A stretch of DNA of 64,000 nt from Achromobacter agilis (GCF_900496965.1 NZ_UFQB01000031.1:1-64000); one strand, 5' to 3'. Shown: positions 51,935 through 61,305, counted from the stretch's first letter. Notes: generated by a model from the sequence alone, not told the origin. Made by a program: numbers and translations.

Positions 51935-53491
51935 TTGACTACCTCTTCCCCTTTCGCCGACCTCGGGCTGGCTGATTCCCTGTTGCGTGCCATCGCCGAT
52001 ACCGGCTATACCGCGCCCACCCCCATTCAGGCCCAGGCCATTCCCCAGGTCCTGAAAGGCGGCGACCTGCTCGCCGCCGCCCAGACCGGCACCGGCAAGA
52101 CCGCCGGCTTCACGCTGCCCATCCTGCACCTGCTGATGCAGAAAAAGCCCGAGCAGAGAAAGCCCGGCCGCCCGCGCTGCCTGATCCTGACCCCGACGCG
52201 CGAACTGACCGCGCAGGTCGCGGAATCGGTGCAGACCTACGGCAAGTACACCTCGCTGACGTCCATGGTGATGTTCGGCGGCGTCAATATCAACCCCCAG
52301 ATTTCGGCGCTGCGCAAACCGCTGGACATCCTGGTCGCGACCCCCGGCCGCCTGCTGGACCACTGCGGCCAGAAGACGATCGACCTGTCCGGCGTCGAGA
52401 TCCTGGTGCTGGACGAAGCCGACCGCATGCTGGACATGGGCTTCATCCGCGACATCCGCAAGATCCTCGCGCTGCTGCCCAAGCAACGCCAGAACCTGCT
52501 GTTCTCGGCCACGTTCTCGGACGACATCCGCACGCTGGCGCGCGGCGTGCTGAACAACCCCGGCGAAGTCTCGGTCACCCCGCGCAACACCGCCACCGAG
52601 CTCGTCACCCAGACGGTGTATATGGTCGAGCAGCATCACAAGCGCGACCTCCTCAGCCACATCATCCGTGAAAGCGGCTGGCACCAGGTGCTGGTGTTCA
52701 CCCGCACCAAGCACGGCGCCAACCGCCTGGCCGAAAAGCTGGTCAAGGACGGCCTGACCGCCGCCGCCATCCACGGCAACAAGAGCCAATCGGCACGCAC
52801 CCGCGCGCTGGCCGGCTTCAAGGACAGCTCCGTGGCCGTGCTGGTCGCGACCGACATCGCCGCCCGCGGCCTGGACATCGACCAGTTGCCCCAGGTGGTG
52901 AACTTCGAACTGCCCAACGTGCCCGAGGACTACGTGCACCGCATCGGCCGCACGGGCCGCGCCGGCTCGACCGGCGCCGCGGTCTCCCTGGTCGACAACA
53001 GCGAGATCAAGCTGCTCAAGGACATCGAGCGCCTGATCAAGAAGACCATCGAGCGCAAGCCCGTGGAAGGCTGGACGGCGCCCGCCACCAGCGCCGCGGC
53101 ATTCGAGCGCCAGGAACGCGAAGAAGACAACCGCAGCCCGCGCGGCGGCAATCGCAACGGCCGCGGCGGCAACGCCAATGCCGGCCGTTCGCGCCCGGGC
53201 CAAGGCCAGGGTCAGCCCCGCGCCGCTGCGGGCGGCCGTGCTCCGGCCCCCGCCCGCGCCGGTGAAGGCCGCGCCAGCCATGGCCCGCGCGACGGCAAGC
53301 CCGCCGACCGCACGGCGCACGCCGGCCGCAACGAAAGCCGGCCCCAGCAGAACCATCGCCATCCGGAAGGCTCCGCCCGCCCGGCCGGCAATGGGGGCTC
53401 GGGGCGCCCGGCTCAGGGGCGCCCGGCTCAGGGTCGTCCGGCTCAGGGTCGTCCGGCCGGCGGCCCGCGCGCCGCGCTGCTCAGCAAGTAA
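51935..53491 (+). CDS. rhlE: DEAD-box RNA helicase, RhlE-like
   Basis: 518 residues from a TTG start with GGAG five bases upstream; the next in-frame ATG is far inside the domain. Motifs in order: Q motif [10 protein letters not shown], Walker [23 protein letters not shown] in [12 protein letters not shown] in FSATFSDD, then the helicase C domain with [11 protein letters not shown] and HRIGRTGR. After about residue 385 a basic, Gly/Arg/Pro-rich low-complexity tail ends in tandem GRPAQ repeats. Such helicases remodel ribosomal and mRNA structures in the cold or during RNA turnover. Confidence 0.93.
   Translation: MTTSSPFADLGLADSLLRAIADTGYTAPTPIQAQAIPQVLKGGDLLAAAQTGTGKTAGFTLPILHLLMQKKPEQRKPGRPRCLILTPTRELTAQVAESVQTYGKYTSLTSMVMFGGVNINPQISALRKPLDILVATPGRLLDHCGQKTIDLSGVEILVLDEADRMLDMGFIRDIRKILALLPKQRQNLLFSATFSDDIRTLARGVLNNPGEVSVTPRNTATELVTQTVYMVEQHHKRDLLSHIIRESGWHQVLVFTRTKHGANRLAEKLVKDGLTAAAIHGNKSQSARTRALAGFKDSSVAVLVATDIAARGLDIDQLPQVVNFELPNVPEDYVHRIGRTGRAGSTGAAVSLVDNSEIKLLKDIERLIKKTIERKPVEGWTAPATSAAAFERQEREEDNRSPRGGNRNGRGGNANAGRSRPGQGQGQPRAAAGGRAPAPARAGEGRASHGPRDGKPADRTAHAGRNESRPQQNHRHPEGSARPAGNGGSGRPAQGRPAQGRPAQGRPAGGPRAALLSK
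53402..53460 (+). repeat. Tandem 15-base repeats in the helicase tail
   Basis: Four near-identical 15-base units of the form CGNCCGGCTCAGGGN give GRPAQ repeats at the C-terminus of the helicase. A copy-number change here would alter tail length without shifting the frame. Confidence 0.8.
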
Positions 53492-53533
53492 TATCACCGG
53501 CAACCCCAGAACTGCGATCCACGGACCCGCGCC

Positions 53534-54163
53534 ATGCCCTTATCCACCTGGTTGACGTTTTTCCTGGCCTCCTGGGCCATTTCGTTCTCGCCCGGCGCGG
53601 GAGCGATCTCGGCCATGTCGTCCGGGCTGAAATACGGGTTCTCGCGCGGCTACTGGAATACGGCTGGCCTGATCATGGGCATCCTGTTCCAGTTCGTCGT
53701 CGTGGCCGTGGGCCTGGGCGCCGTGCTGGCCACCTCGGAAATGGCCTTCAACGTGGTCAAGTACCTGGGCGTGGCCTACCTGATCTACCTGGGCGTGCGC
53801 CAGATCCGTACGGACGCGGCGCCGGTTACGGTCGATTCCGGCGATCCCAAGCGCGCGTCGGTCCGCGACCTGGTGCTGCGCGGCTTCCTGATCAACACCA
53901 TGAATCCCAAGGGCACGGTATTCCTGCTGGCGGTGGTGCCGCAATTCGTGGACACCGCGCTGCCGCTGACGCCGCAGTACGCAGCGCTGGCCGGCACGCT
54001 GGCGTTCACCGACCTGGTGGCCATGGGCGTGTACACGCTGCTGGCGGCGCGCGTGCTGCGCATGCTGCGCGACGCGAAGCACATCCGCTGGATGAACCGG
54101 ACCTTCGGTTCGCTGTTCATCCTGGCGGGCGTGTTCCTGGCGTCGTTCCGCCGCCATTCCTGA
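53534..54163 (+). CDS. LysE/RhtB-family amino-acid exporter
   Basis: 209 residues, six membrane helices. Family start PLSTWLTFFLASWAISFSPGAGAISAMSSGLKYG and the GVAYLIYLGVRQIRTD segment are diagnostic; ends LFILAGVFLASFRRHS. Exports amino acids or homoserine lactone-type solutes. Lies 42 bases after the helicase, possibly with its own promoter. A very strong hairpin follows. Confidence 0.9.
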   Translation: MPLSTWLTFFLASWAISFSPGAGAISAMSSGLKYGFSRGYWNTAGLIMGILFQFVVVAVGLGAVLATSEMAFNVVKYLGVAYLIYLGVRQIRTDAAPVTVDSGDPKRASVRDLVLRGFLINTMNPKGTVFLLAVVPQFVDTALPLTPQYAALAGTLAFTDLVAMGVYTLLAARVLRMLRDAKHIRWMNRTFGSLFILAGVFLASFRRHS

Positions 54164-54170
54164 CCCCCAT

Positions 54171-54214
54171 GCGCGGGGCATGCGCCGTCAACGGCGCATG
54201 CCCCGCGCGCTTTC
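54171..54214 (+). terminator. Very strong hairpin terminator after the LysE gene
   Basis: GCGCGGGGCATGCGCCGT (54171-54188), two-base loop, ACGGCGCATGCCCCGCGC (54191-54208), eighteen perfect pairs, then GCTTTCG. The T-tract is short but the stem is exceptionally stable. Confidence 0.8.
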
Positions 54215-54272
54215 GTGCCCGATACCGGACCACGCCGGGCGAAGCAACGGCGTTAAGTAAAATCCTCCGATC

Positions 54273-55880
54273 ATGAACATCACCCAAGAAGTTGCGCGGC
54301 GCCGTACGTTCGCCATCATTTCCCACCCAGACGCGGGCAAGACGACGCTGACCGAAAAGCTGCTGCTGTTCGCAGGCGCGATCCAGATCGCCGGCAGCGT
54401 CAAGGCCCGCAAGGCATCGCGCCACGCGTCCTCCGACTGGATGGAAATCGAAAAGCAGCGCGGCATTTCCGTGGCGTCCTCCGTGATGCAGATGGAATAC
54501 CGCGACTGCGTCATCAACCTGCTGGACACCCCGGGCCACCAGGACTTCTCCGAAGACACCTACCGCGTGCTGACGGCGGTGGACGCCGCGCTGATGGTGA
54601 TCGACGCCGCCAACGGCGTCGAACCGCAGACCATCCGCCTGCTGCAGGTCTGCCGCGCGCGCAACACGCCCATCATCACGTTCATCAACAAGATGGACCG
54701 TGAAGTGCGCGAACCGCTGGAACTGCTGTCCGAGATCGAAGGCCACCTGGGCATGGACGCCGTGCCGTTCTCATGGCCGGTCGGCATGGGCAAGGCATTC
54801 GGCGGCGTGTTCGACATCCGCCGCGACCGCATGCGCGTGTTCCGCCCCGGGCAGGAACGCCGCTCGGACAGCGACGACTTCATCGAAGGCCTGACCAATC
54901 CCGAGATTTCCCGGCGTTTCGGCTCGGCATTCGAGCAAGCCAGCGGCGAGATCGAGCTCATCAACGAAGCCGCGCCTGCCTTCGACCGCGACCAGTTCCT
55001 GGCCGGCAAGCAAACCCCCGTGTTCTTCGGTTCCGCCATCAACAACTTCGGCGTGCAGGAAGTACTGGACGCCCTGGTCGAACAGGCGCCGCCCCCGGGC
55101 CCGCGCGTGGCCCTGCAACGCGAAGTGCAGCCCGAAGAGCCCAAGTTCACCGGCGTGGTGTTCAAGGTGCAGGCCAACATGGACCCGGCGCACCGGGACC
55201 GAGTCGCGTTCGTGCGCGTCAGTTCCGGCCGCTTCGAACGCGGCATGCGCCTGAAGGTCGCCCGCACCAACAAGGAAATGCGCCCCAACAACGTCGTGTC
55301 GTTCCTGTCGCAGCGGCGCGAGCTGCTGGACGAGGCCTATGCCGGCGACGTGATCGGCATTCCAAACCATGGCGTGCTGCAACTGGGCGACGTGCTGACC
55401 GAAGGCGAAACGCTGCAGTTCACCGGCCTGCCGTTCTTCGCCCCCGAACTGTTCCAGGCGGTGGAGGTCAAGGACCCGCTGCGCACGAAGCAGCTGCGCA
55501 CCGGCCTGACCCAGCTGGGCGAGGAAGGGGCCATCCAGGTGTTCCGCCCCGAGGCCGCCGGCGGCTCCCTGCTGCTTGGCGCGGTCGGCCAACTGCAGTT
55601 CGAAGTGGTCGCCCATCGCCTGAAGACGGAGTACGGCGTGGACGCCCGGATGCTGCCTTCCCGCTACACAATGGCACGTTGGATTACGTCTGAAAACCCC
55701 AAGGCGCTGCGCAAGTTCATGGATGCCAATGCGGCCCATATCGCCTATGATGTTGTGGATGCGGCGGCGTTTTTGATCGGTTCTCCCGCGCAATTGCGCG
55801 TTGCCGAAGAACTGTATCCCGATGTGAAATTCCACGCCATGCGGGAGCACGGCGGCAAGGTTTTCGGAGACAAAGCGTAG
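54273..55880 (+). CDS. prfC: Peptide chain release factor 3 (PrfC)
   Basis: 535 residues. Class-II GTPase that recycles RF1/RF2 from ribosomes. Motifs: HPDAGKTTL P-loop near residue 21, RGISVASSVMQ switch, DTPGHQDFSEDT G3 near 88, NKMD G4 near 142. The long central domain and the C-terminal QLQFEVVAHRLKTEYGVDA are typical. Stop is at 55880. Confidence 0.96.
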   Translation: MNITQEVARRRTFAIISHPDAGKTTLTEKLLLFAGAIQIAGSVKARKASRHASSDWMEIEKQRGISVASSVMQMEYRDCVINLLDTPGHQDFSEDTYRVLTAVDAALMVIDAANGVEPQTIRLLQVCRARNTPIITFINKMDREVREPLELLSEIEGHLGMDAVPFSWPVGMGKAFGGVFDIRRDRMRVFRPGQERRSDSDDFIEGLTNPEISRRFGSAFEQASGEIELINEAAPAFDRDQFLAGKQTPVFFGSAINNFGVQEVLDALVEQAPPPGPRVALQREVQPEEPKFTGVVFKVQANMDPAHRDRVAFVRVSSGRFERGMRLKVARTNKEMRPNNVVSFLSQRRELLDEAYAGDVIGIPNHGVLQLGDVLTEGETLQFTGLPFFAPELFQAVEVKDPLRTKQLRTGLTQLGEEGAIQVFRPEAAGGSLLLGAVGQLQFEVVAHRLKTEYGVDARMLPSRYTMARWITSENPKALRKFMDANAAHIAYDVVDAAAFLIGSPAQLRVAEELYPDVKFHAMREHGGKVFGDKA

Positions 55881-55916
55881 ACCCGTTGGGGTTCCGCACG
55901 GCAGATGAGGGTAGCA

Positions 55917-56588
55917 ATGTCTTGGCGTTTCTTATTCGCAACGCTCCTGGTCGCGCTTGGCGCGTCCGCCTGGGGCGGCATTCAACTGGGTGACTGGCTG
56001 GTGGCGCATGCGCCCACCGCTGCGCCCGCTCCTGGCCAGGACACGGCGGCTTCGCAGCAGCCTGTCCTGGACGCCAACGGCCGCCCCTACGTGGCGCAGC
56101 CTCCCCAGCCCCGCATCGACGGCACGCTGGGCGTGCCGGACAAACCGTCCGACCGGGAATGGCAGGTCAACACCGTGTCGTTGTTCGACAGCGTGAGCGA
56201 CCCTTCCGTGAAGATCTCGCGCGAACGCATCAGCCCGGAACAGGCCCGCGAAATCGCAGCGGCCTCGAACGTACCGCTGCCCTCGGGCGCGTCGGACGTC
56301 AGCACGCTGGACCTGCAAGCGCCCGGCACCTCCGCTGCGGTCAACGGCGGCCAGGCGCAGGCCGGCGGCTATGGCACGCCCCAGATGGTGCAGGCGCCCC
56401 CGCCGCCCCCAAACACCGCGCAGGCGCCCGGCGCCCTGGGCTGGCAGGACGCGCTCAAGCGCGAGCTCGCGCATTGCGCCACGCAAGGCTTCTTCGAGCG
56501 CCCGTCGTGTTCCTGGGCCGCGCGCAACAAGTATTGCGGGCCCAACCGCGCCTGGGGCACCATGGCCGAATGCCCGGCCCGTCCGTAA
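55917..56588 (+). CDS. Uncharacterised exported or anchored protein
   Basis: 223 residues from the ATG at 55917, which has GAGGG five bases upstream; an in-frame ATG at 55905 is also possible. One N-terminal hydrophobic helix (FLFATLLVALGASAWGGI) may be a signal or anchor. A Pro/Ala-rich middle follows, and the last 45 residues carry four spaced Cys (AHCATQ, PSCSWAARNKYCGP, MAECP), suggesting disulfides. I do not recognise the family. It sits between prfC and bacterioferritin. Confidence 0.7.
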   Translation: MSWRFLFATLLVALGASAWGGIQLGDWLVAHAPTAAPAPGQDTAASQQPVLDANGRPYVAQPPQPRIDGTLGVPDKPSDREWQVNTVSLFDSVSDPSVKISRERISPEQAREIAAASNVPLPSGASDVSTLDLQAPGTSAAVNGGQAQAGGYGTPQMVQAPPPPPNTAQAPGALGWQDALKRELAHCATQGFFERPSCSWAARNKYCGPNRAWGTMAECPARP

Positions 56589-56626
56589 CTCGGCCGCCGC
56601 CGGGCCAGAGACGGCCCCTGCATAAA

Positions 56627-56654
56627 AAAATGGCGCCCCGCGGGGCGCCATTTT
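56627..56654. terminator. Bidirectional terminator between the convergent hypothetical and bfr genes
   Basis: AAAATGGCGCCCCG (56627-56640) and CGGGGCGCCATTTT (56641-56654) form a perfect 14-base-pair palindrome with A- and T-runs on both sides. Confidence 0.85.
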
Positions 56655-56670
56655 CATGGGTGTCCGGCAA

Positions 56671-57147
56671 TCATTCCGGCACGGCCATCTGGCTCTGCAG
56701 ATAATTCTGGAGACCGACCTTGTCGATCAGTTCGATCTGCGTTTCCAGGTAGTCGATGTGCTCTTCGGTGTCGTCCAGGATGTCCTGGAACAGATCGCGC
56801 GACACGTAATCCCGGACCGATTCACAGTGCGCGATCGCTTCCTTGACGGTGGCTTGCGCGCCTTGCTCGAGCTTCAGGTCACAAGCCAGCAGTTCCGGCA
56901 CGTCTTCGCCGATCAGCAGCTTGTGCAGGTCTTGCAGGTTGGGCAGGCCGTCCAGCATGAAGATGCGTTCGATCAGGCGATCGGCATGCTTCATTTCGCC
57001 AATGGATTCTTCGTACTCGTGCTTGCCCAGCTTGTCGAAGCCCCAATGGTTCAACATGCGCGCATGCAGGAAGTATTGGTTGATGGCCGTCAGCTCGTTG
57101 GTCAGTTGCTTGTTCAGAAACTGGATGACGGTTTTGTCGCCTTTCAT
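56671..57147 (-). CDS. bfr: Bacterioferritin (Bfr)
   Basis: 158 residues, nearly the E. coli length. Ferroxidase ligands are in place: Glu18, Glu51, His54, then Glu94 and the EEHIDYLE pair. The heme-ligating Met52 (GEMKHAD) is present, so heme-containing 24-mers are expected. AAGGAG precedes the ATG. It stores iron; its release partner Bfd is encoded 2.3 kb away at 59459-59740. Confidence 0.94.
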   Translation of the reverse strand: MKGDKTVIQFLNKQLTNELTAINQYFLHARMLNHWGFDKLGKHEYEESIGEMKHADRLIERIFMLDGLPNLQDLHKLLIGEDVPELLACDLKLEQGAQATVKEAIAHCESVRDYVSRDLFQDILDDTEEHIDYLETQIELIDKVGLQNYLQSQMAVPE

Positions 57148-57522
57148 GATGGACTCCTTGCAGTCAGGCGCGACGCGAGTGCATCGCGACAAAGGAGCGC
57201 ACGATGCCGCGCGTACGCAACTCCGGCAGACTACCATCTGGCGCGGGCCCGCGCCTAGCCTTGCACTGCATTTGGTAAACCGCTTTAGGACCGTGAGAAG
57301 AAAGCGATAGGCTAATGAGAATGAGTATGCGTGCGTGATGCCTTGCATAGGCAAGACAGCGCCCATGCGGCGTATCCGCATGCGAACCGCCGGATTCCGC
57401 CCCGGAATGCCATCAAGCGATGGCAGGGATCCGGCCCGCTGCCTGGCGGATCGGGCGGATCGGGCGGCCAAGCCGCGCACGCCGGCGCGTTGCTGATCGG
57501 CAACTGCGCCGGCCTGGGAATG
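57148..57522. other. 375-base gap upstream of bfr
   Basis: Contains a Fur-like TAATGAGAATGAGTATG stretch at 57313-57329 about 170 bases from bfr, an inverted repeat CATGCGG/CCGCATG (57364-57382), a tandem GGATCGGGC repeat near 57448, and the hairpin after the EamA gene. No convincing coding frame. Confidence 0.5.
57481..57513 (-). terminator. Hairpin after the EamA gene
   Basis: GCCGGCGCGTTGC, loop TGATCG, GCAACTGCGCCGGC; one bulge, otherwise a long GC stem 10 bases beyond the minus-strand stop. No T-run, so it may stabilise rather than terminate. Confidence 0.5.
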
Positions 57523-58437
57523 CTAGACGCTGCGCCGGGTCGCAAGCCAGATGCCGAACGCGATGGGGACGATGCCCAACAGGTCCAGCCACGACACCGG
57601 CTCGCTCAGCACCAGCCATCCGAACAGCAGCCCCAGCGGCGGCATCAGGAAATGCAGCGCGCTGGCCGACGTGGCGCTGGCCCGGCCCAGGATCATGAAC
57701 CACAAGTAGTAGCCGCCCATCGACACCGCGACGATCATGTAGGCCATGCTCCAGAACAGGCTGGCCGTCATCCGCGCGTCGCCGAGGCTTTCGTTGGCCA
57801 ACGCAAAGGGCAGCAGCGCCGCCGCGCCGGCCAGCGACTGTATGCCGGTCGAGGTCCACAGGCCCGTGGCCGGCTTCAGGCGCTTATAGAGCAGCGTGCC
57901 GGCCACCAGCGCAATCAGGCCTCCCGTGACTAGCAGCGTACCGTGGAGGTCTTCCTGCATGCCGGACAGCCGCGAACGCAGCACCAGCGCCACGCCCGCC
58001 AATCCCAGACAAAGTCCGGTCAGCTTGCGCCACCCCAGGCGTTCGCCCAGCACAGGTCCGGCCAGCACGCCGATGAGCAGCGGATTGGTGCTGATCAGCA
58101 CGGCCGTGAACGCCGAGGACACCGAGGTCATGCCCGACCAGCTCAGGCCCAGGTAAAGGGAGTTGTTCAGCATGCCCAGCAGGATGAGCGCCGCGAGGTC
58201 GCGCCCCGCCGGGCGCTTCCAGCGGCCGCTGGCCGCCGCGAGGCCCAGCATCAGCATGCCGGCAATCAGGAAGCGGATGGTCAGCAGGGTCAGGGGCGGG
58301 CAGTCGCGCACCGCGATCTTGGCCGCGGCGAATGCCGAGCTCCAGAGAAAACAGAATGCCGCGATGGGCGCCCAGCTGACGCCCCGCGGAACATCGGCGG
58401 GCAAAGCGTTGGCGGGCAGGGTGGATATGGCCTTCAT
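57523..58437 (-). CDS. EamA/DMT-family permease
   Basis: 304 residues, ten membrane helices in two EamA repeats: FCFLWSSAFAAAKIAVRDCPPLTLLTIRFLIAG opens the first, and GGLIALVAGTLLYKRLKPATGLWTSTGIQSLAGA the second; ends LLGIVPIAFGIWLATRRS. Likely exports an amino acid or related metabolite. Divergent from the LysR gene 132 bases away, which may control it. Confidence 0.9.
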   Translation of the reverse strand: MKAISTLPANALPADVPRGVSWAPIAAFCFLWSSAFAAAKIAVRDCPPLTLLTIRFLIAGMLMLGLAAASGRWKRPAGRDLAALILLGMLNNSLYLGLSWSGMTSVSSAFTAVLISTNPLLIGVLAGPVLGERLGWRKLTGLCLGLAGVALVLRSRLSGMQEDLHGTLLVTGGLIALVAGTLLYKRLKPATGLWTSTGIQSLAGAAALLPFALANESLGDARMTASLFWSMAYMIVAVSMGGYYLWFMILGRASATSASALHFLMPPLGLLFGWLVLSEPVSWLDLLGIVPIAFGIWLATRRSV

Positions 58438-58569
58438 GGGATGTCCGGGATCAGTATCGACAAGCCGCAGGCGCGGCGGATGAAGCGATTCTGCGCGGGC
58501 ACTGATCCATTGACAAACTCTTTATTCGGATCGAAAGTATTTGAAAATCAAATGCATTGGGTGGCCGAT

Positions 58570-59427
58570 ATGCTGGATCTCGATCTTCTGCACAGTTTCG
58601 TGTCGGTGGTGGACGCCGGCGGCTTCACGGCGGCCGGCGAACGGGTCCACCGCAGCCAGTCCACCGTCAGCCAGCAGATCCGCAAGCTGGAGGAATCGCT
58701 GGATTGCGCGCTGTTCGTCCGCGAGGGCCGGCAAGTGTCGCTGACCGAGGACGGCGAGCGCCTGCTGGGCTATGCCCGGCGGATGCTGGCGCTGTCGACG
58801 GAGGTGCGCGAGGCGGTCAGCGGGCGCAAGCGGGTGGACGTGATCCGGCTTGGCGTCCCCGACGATTTCGCGGCGGATACCCTGACCGCCGTGGTGTCGG
58901 CCTTCGCCCGGTCCCGTCCGGGCGTGCGGCTGTCGGTACGCTGCGATCTGACCTCTTCGCTATCGCGCAGCCTGGAACGCGGCGACCTGGACGTGGCGCT
59001 CATCAAACGCGAGCCGGGCGCCAGCGGCGCGGTAGCCACCTGGCAGGAAAACCTGCACTGGATCTGCAGCCCTGCGCTGGACCTGTCGGACGCCGAGCCC
59101 GTGCCTCTGGTGGCGTTTCCACAGGGCTGCATCTACCGCAACCGGGCGATCCACGCGCTGGAAGCCGCGGGCCGGCATTGGCGCATCGCGTACGAAAGCC
59201 CGAACCTGACGGGCCTGCAGGCGGCGCTGACGGGCGGTTTGGGGGTTGCCTTGCTGGAGCGGCGCTGCATCGGGCCGGGCCACCGGGTCGTCGATGCGGC
59301 GCTGCCTGCGGTGCCATCGACCGAGCTGGCGCTATGCGTAACCGACCCGGCGCGCGAACCTGCGCGCCAGCTGGCGATGACTATCCGGGATTTTTGCGAG
59401 AAGGAAACGAGTCGGCTCGCCGCATAA
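58570..59427 (+). CDS. LysR-family transcriptional regulator
   Basis: 285 residues from the ATG at 58570, which has GGGTGG a few bases upstream; an in-frame ATG at 58552 would add six residues. Winged HTH: LDLLHSFVSVVDAGGFTAAGERVHRSQSTVSQQIRKLEE, then a LysR effector domain with LGVPDDFAADTLTAVVSAFARSRPGV and GLGVALLERRC. Divergent from the EamA exporter, the usual layout for LysR-controlled export genes. Confidence 0.92.
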   Translation: MLDLDLLHSFVSVVDAGGFTAAGERVHRSQSTVSQQIRKLEESLDCALFVREGRQVSLTEDGERLLGYARRMLALSTEVREAVSGRKRVDVIRLGVPDDFAADTLTAVVSAFARSRPGVRLSVRCDLTSSLSRSLERGDLDVALIKREPGASGAVATWQENLHWICSPALDLSDAEPVPLVAFPQGCIYRNRAIHALEAAGRHWRIAYESPNLTGLQAALTGGLGVALLERRCIGPGHRVVDAALPAVPSTELALCVTDPAREPARQLAMTIRDFCEKETSRLAA

Positions 59428-59458
59428 CAGGCAGCGAGCCGGAAAAACAGCCAATCGC

Positions 59459-59740
59459 TCAGGCCGTGGCGACGAGCGGAATCGGGAAGCTGCTGTTGGC
59501 AGCAGGCGCGACCGATTCGACCATGGTGGCCGGAGGATTGACCGGAACGGCAATGGAGCGCACGTCGCACACGCTGGAGCAGCGGCCGCCCGGCAGGTAT
59601 TCGGCGGCGGTAGCCGCGCAGCAGCCGCAGCACGTAGCCACGCCCAGCTCGAATTGCAGGTCGGAAAGCGTCGTCGCGCCACCGTCCACGCTGGCGCGGA
59701 CTTGGCGTTCGGTGATGGCATTACATACGCAAATGTACAT
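59459..59740 (-). CDS. bfd: Bacterioferritin-associated ferredoxin (Bfd)
   Basis: 93 residues with the Bfd [2Fe-2S] motif: MYICVCNAITERQVRASV at the start and CCGCC 33 residues on. Bfd reduces the bfr core to release iron. The protein is longer than E. coli Bfd by a Pro/Ala/Val tail of about 30 residues. The start ATG follows a Fur-like palindrome directly; no Shine-Dalgarno is visible. The gene is 2.3 kb from bfr, with a transporter and a LysR gene between. Confidence 0.88.
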   Translation of the reverse strand: MYICVCNAITERQVRASVDGGATTLSDLQFELGVATCCGCCAATAAEYLPGGRCSSVCDVRSIAVPVNPPATMVESVAPAANSSFPIPLVATA

Positions 59741-59764
59741 GAGAATAATTATCGAAAATTATTC
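59741..59764 (-). promoter_or_regulatory. Fur-like palindrome upstream of bfd
   Basis: GAATAATT (59743-59750), ATCGAA, AATTATTC (59757-59764), an 8+6+8 dyad resembling a Fur box, directly abutting the bfd start codon on the minus strand. Confidence 0.6.
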
Positions 59765-59861
59765 AATAACTGGCAAGCCCTTGCGCCAAATAAATTTGCA
59801 ACGGAAATGTCACGCAAGTCGTTGAAATAAGGGACGAATTTGCATTCGTCCGTCCCTTATT

Positions 59862-61289
59862 TCAGCGGGCGGCGGCCTGCGCCTTGCGCAGGGCGGCCGG
59901 GGCTATCCGCAGCGCTTCGCGGTACTTTGCCACCGTCCGGCGGGCGATGACTATCCCCTGATCGGCCAGTTTTTGCGTGATCTGGCTGTCGGACAGCGGC
60001 TTGGCCCGGTTCTCTTCCGCCACCATCTGGCGGATGAAGGTCTGAACCGCCGTGGCGGAGGTGGCATCCCCGCCCTCCGTCGACACGCCCGTGCCGAAGA
60101 ATCGCTTGAGCTCCAGAGTGCCGAACGGAGTGAGCATGTACTTCTGTGTTGTGGCCCGTGAAATCGTGGATTCATGCAAGCCGAGCTCGCCCGCGATATC
60201 TTTGAGGATGAGCGGCCGCATGGCGGCGGGCCCCTGGCTGAAGAAGGCCGTCTGATGCTCCACGATGGCCTGGGCCACCCGCAGGATGGTGTCGAAGCGC
60301 TGCTCCACGTTGCGGATCATCCAGCGGGCCTGTTGCAACTGCGATTGCAGGCCCGCGTGCGCGGACTCCTTCTGGTTGCCCAGCATCTGGGCGTACAGCC
60401 CGTTGATCTGCAGCCGGGGCACGGCGGCGCTGTTCAAGGTAGCCTGCCAGCCGCGCCGGGTCTTGCGCACGATGACGTCGGGCACCGCGTAATCGGCCGC
60501 CGGCACGGTCCAGGCCCGCCCCGGCCGGGGCTCCAGCCGCAGGATCAGGGCATGGGCCGCCCGGAAGGTGGGTTCGTCGCAACCCGCGGCCGCGCACAGC
60601 TTTGCGGTGTTGCCGGTCGCCAACAAGGACAGATGCTCCGCGCAGATCCGGCGCGCACAGGCCAGTACGGCGGCGTCCGCCGCTTCCGGCAGGCGGGTGA
60701 GGTCGGGGTTGCGCAGTTGCAACAGCAGGCATTCCGCCATGTCCCGTGCGCCGATGCCGGCCGGATCGAACGATTGCAGCAGCGACAGGGCCGCCCGCAG
60801 TTCGTCCAGGTCCGGCTCCATTTCGACCGGCAACCAGCCCAGGATTTCTTCCAGCGGCGACCCCAGGTAGCCGTTTTCGTCCAGTTCGTCGATCAGCAGC
60901 CCCGCCAGCGCAACGTCACGGGGCTCCGCCCGGGTCAGGACCAGCTGGCCCAGGAGGTATTCGCGCAGCGTGTCCGGGCGGGCCGCCTCGGGCAGGGAGG
61001 AATCCTCGTCCGGATAGACGCCGCCGGACCCCGGCATTTCCTCGGCCGGCGTCTCGCGCTCGAGCGGGGCGTCGTCGTCCTGCACGGAGGACTCGCGTTC
61101 GGAATCCGCCTGCGCGTCGGCCGACGGGGATTCATCGTCCCGTTCCAGCAACGGGTTTTCCGCAAGCACCTGCGAGATCTCGGCTTCGAGCTCGAGCGTG
61201 GACAGCTGCAACAATCGGATCGATTGCTGCAGTTGTGGCGTCAGCGTTAAATGCTGACCAGGTCGCAGTTCTAAAATTGGGCGGGTCAT
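59862..61289 (-). CDS. rpoN: RNA polymerase sigma-54 factor RpoN
   Basis: 475 residues from the ATG at 61289 (MTRPILELRPGQ); an earlier in-frame ATG at 61307 would add six residues and overlap the divergent gene. Region I LTLTPQLQQSIRLLQLSTLELEAEISQVLAENPLLE is clear, then an acidic insert, then the core-binding region and the DNA-binding HTH. The RpoN box ARRTVAKYREAL near the C-terminus is diagnostic. sigma-54 directs nitrogen, motility and metabolic genes. The usual neighbours lptB, hpf and ptsN are not in the window. Confidence 0.93.
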   Translation of the reverse strand: MTRPILELRPGQHLTLTPQLQQSIRLLQLSTLELEAEISQVLAENPLLERDDESPSADAQADSERESSVQDDDAPLERETPAEEMPGSGGVYPDEDSSLPEAARPDTLREYLLGQLVLTRAEPRDVALAGLLIDELDENGYLGSPLEEILGWLPVEMEPDLDELRAALSLLQSFDPAGIGARDMAECLLLQLRNPDLTRLPEAADAAVLACARRICAEHLSLLATGNTAKLCAAAGCDEPTFRAAHALILRLEPRPGRAWTVPAADYAVPDVIVRKTRRGWQATLNSAAVPRLQINGLYAQMLGNQKESAHAGLQSQLQQARWMIRNVEQRFDTILRVAQAIVEHQTAFFSQGPAAMRPLILKDIAGELGLHESTISRATTQKYMLTPFGTLELKRFFGTGVSTEGGDATSATAVQTFIRQMVAEENRAKPLSDSQITQKLADQGIVIARRTVAKYREALRIAPAALRKAQAAAR

Positions 61290-61305
61290 AGGTACAATAT
61301 TTTGC

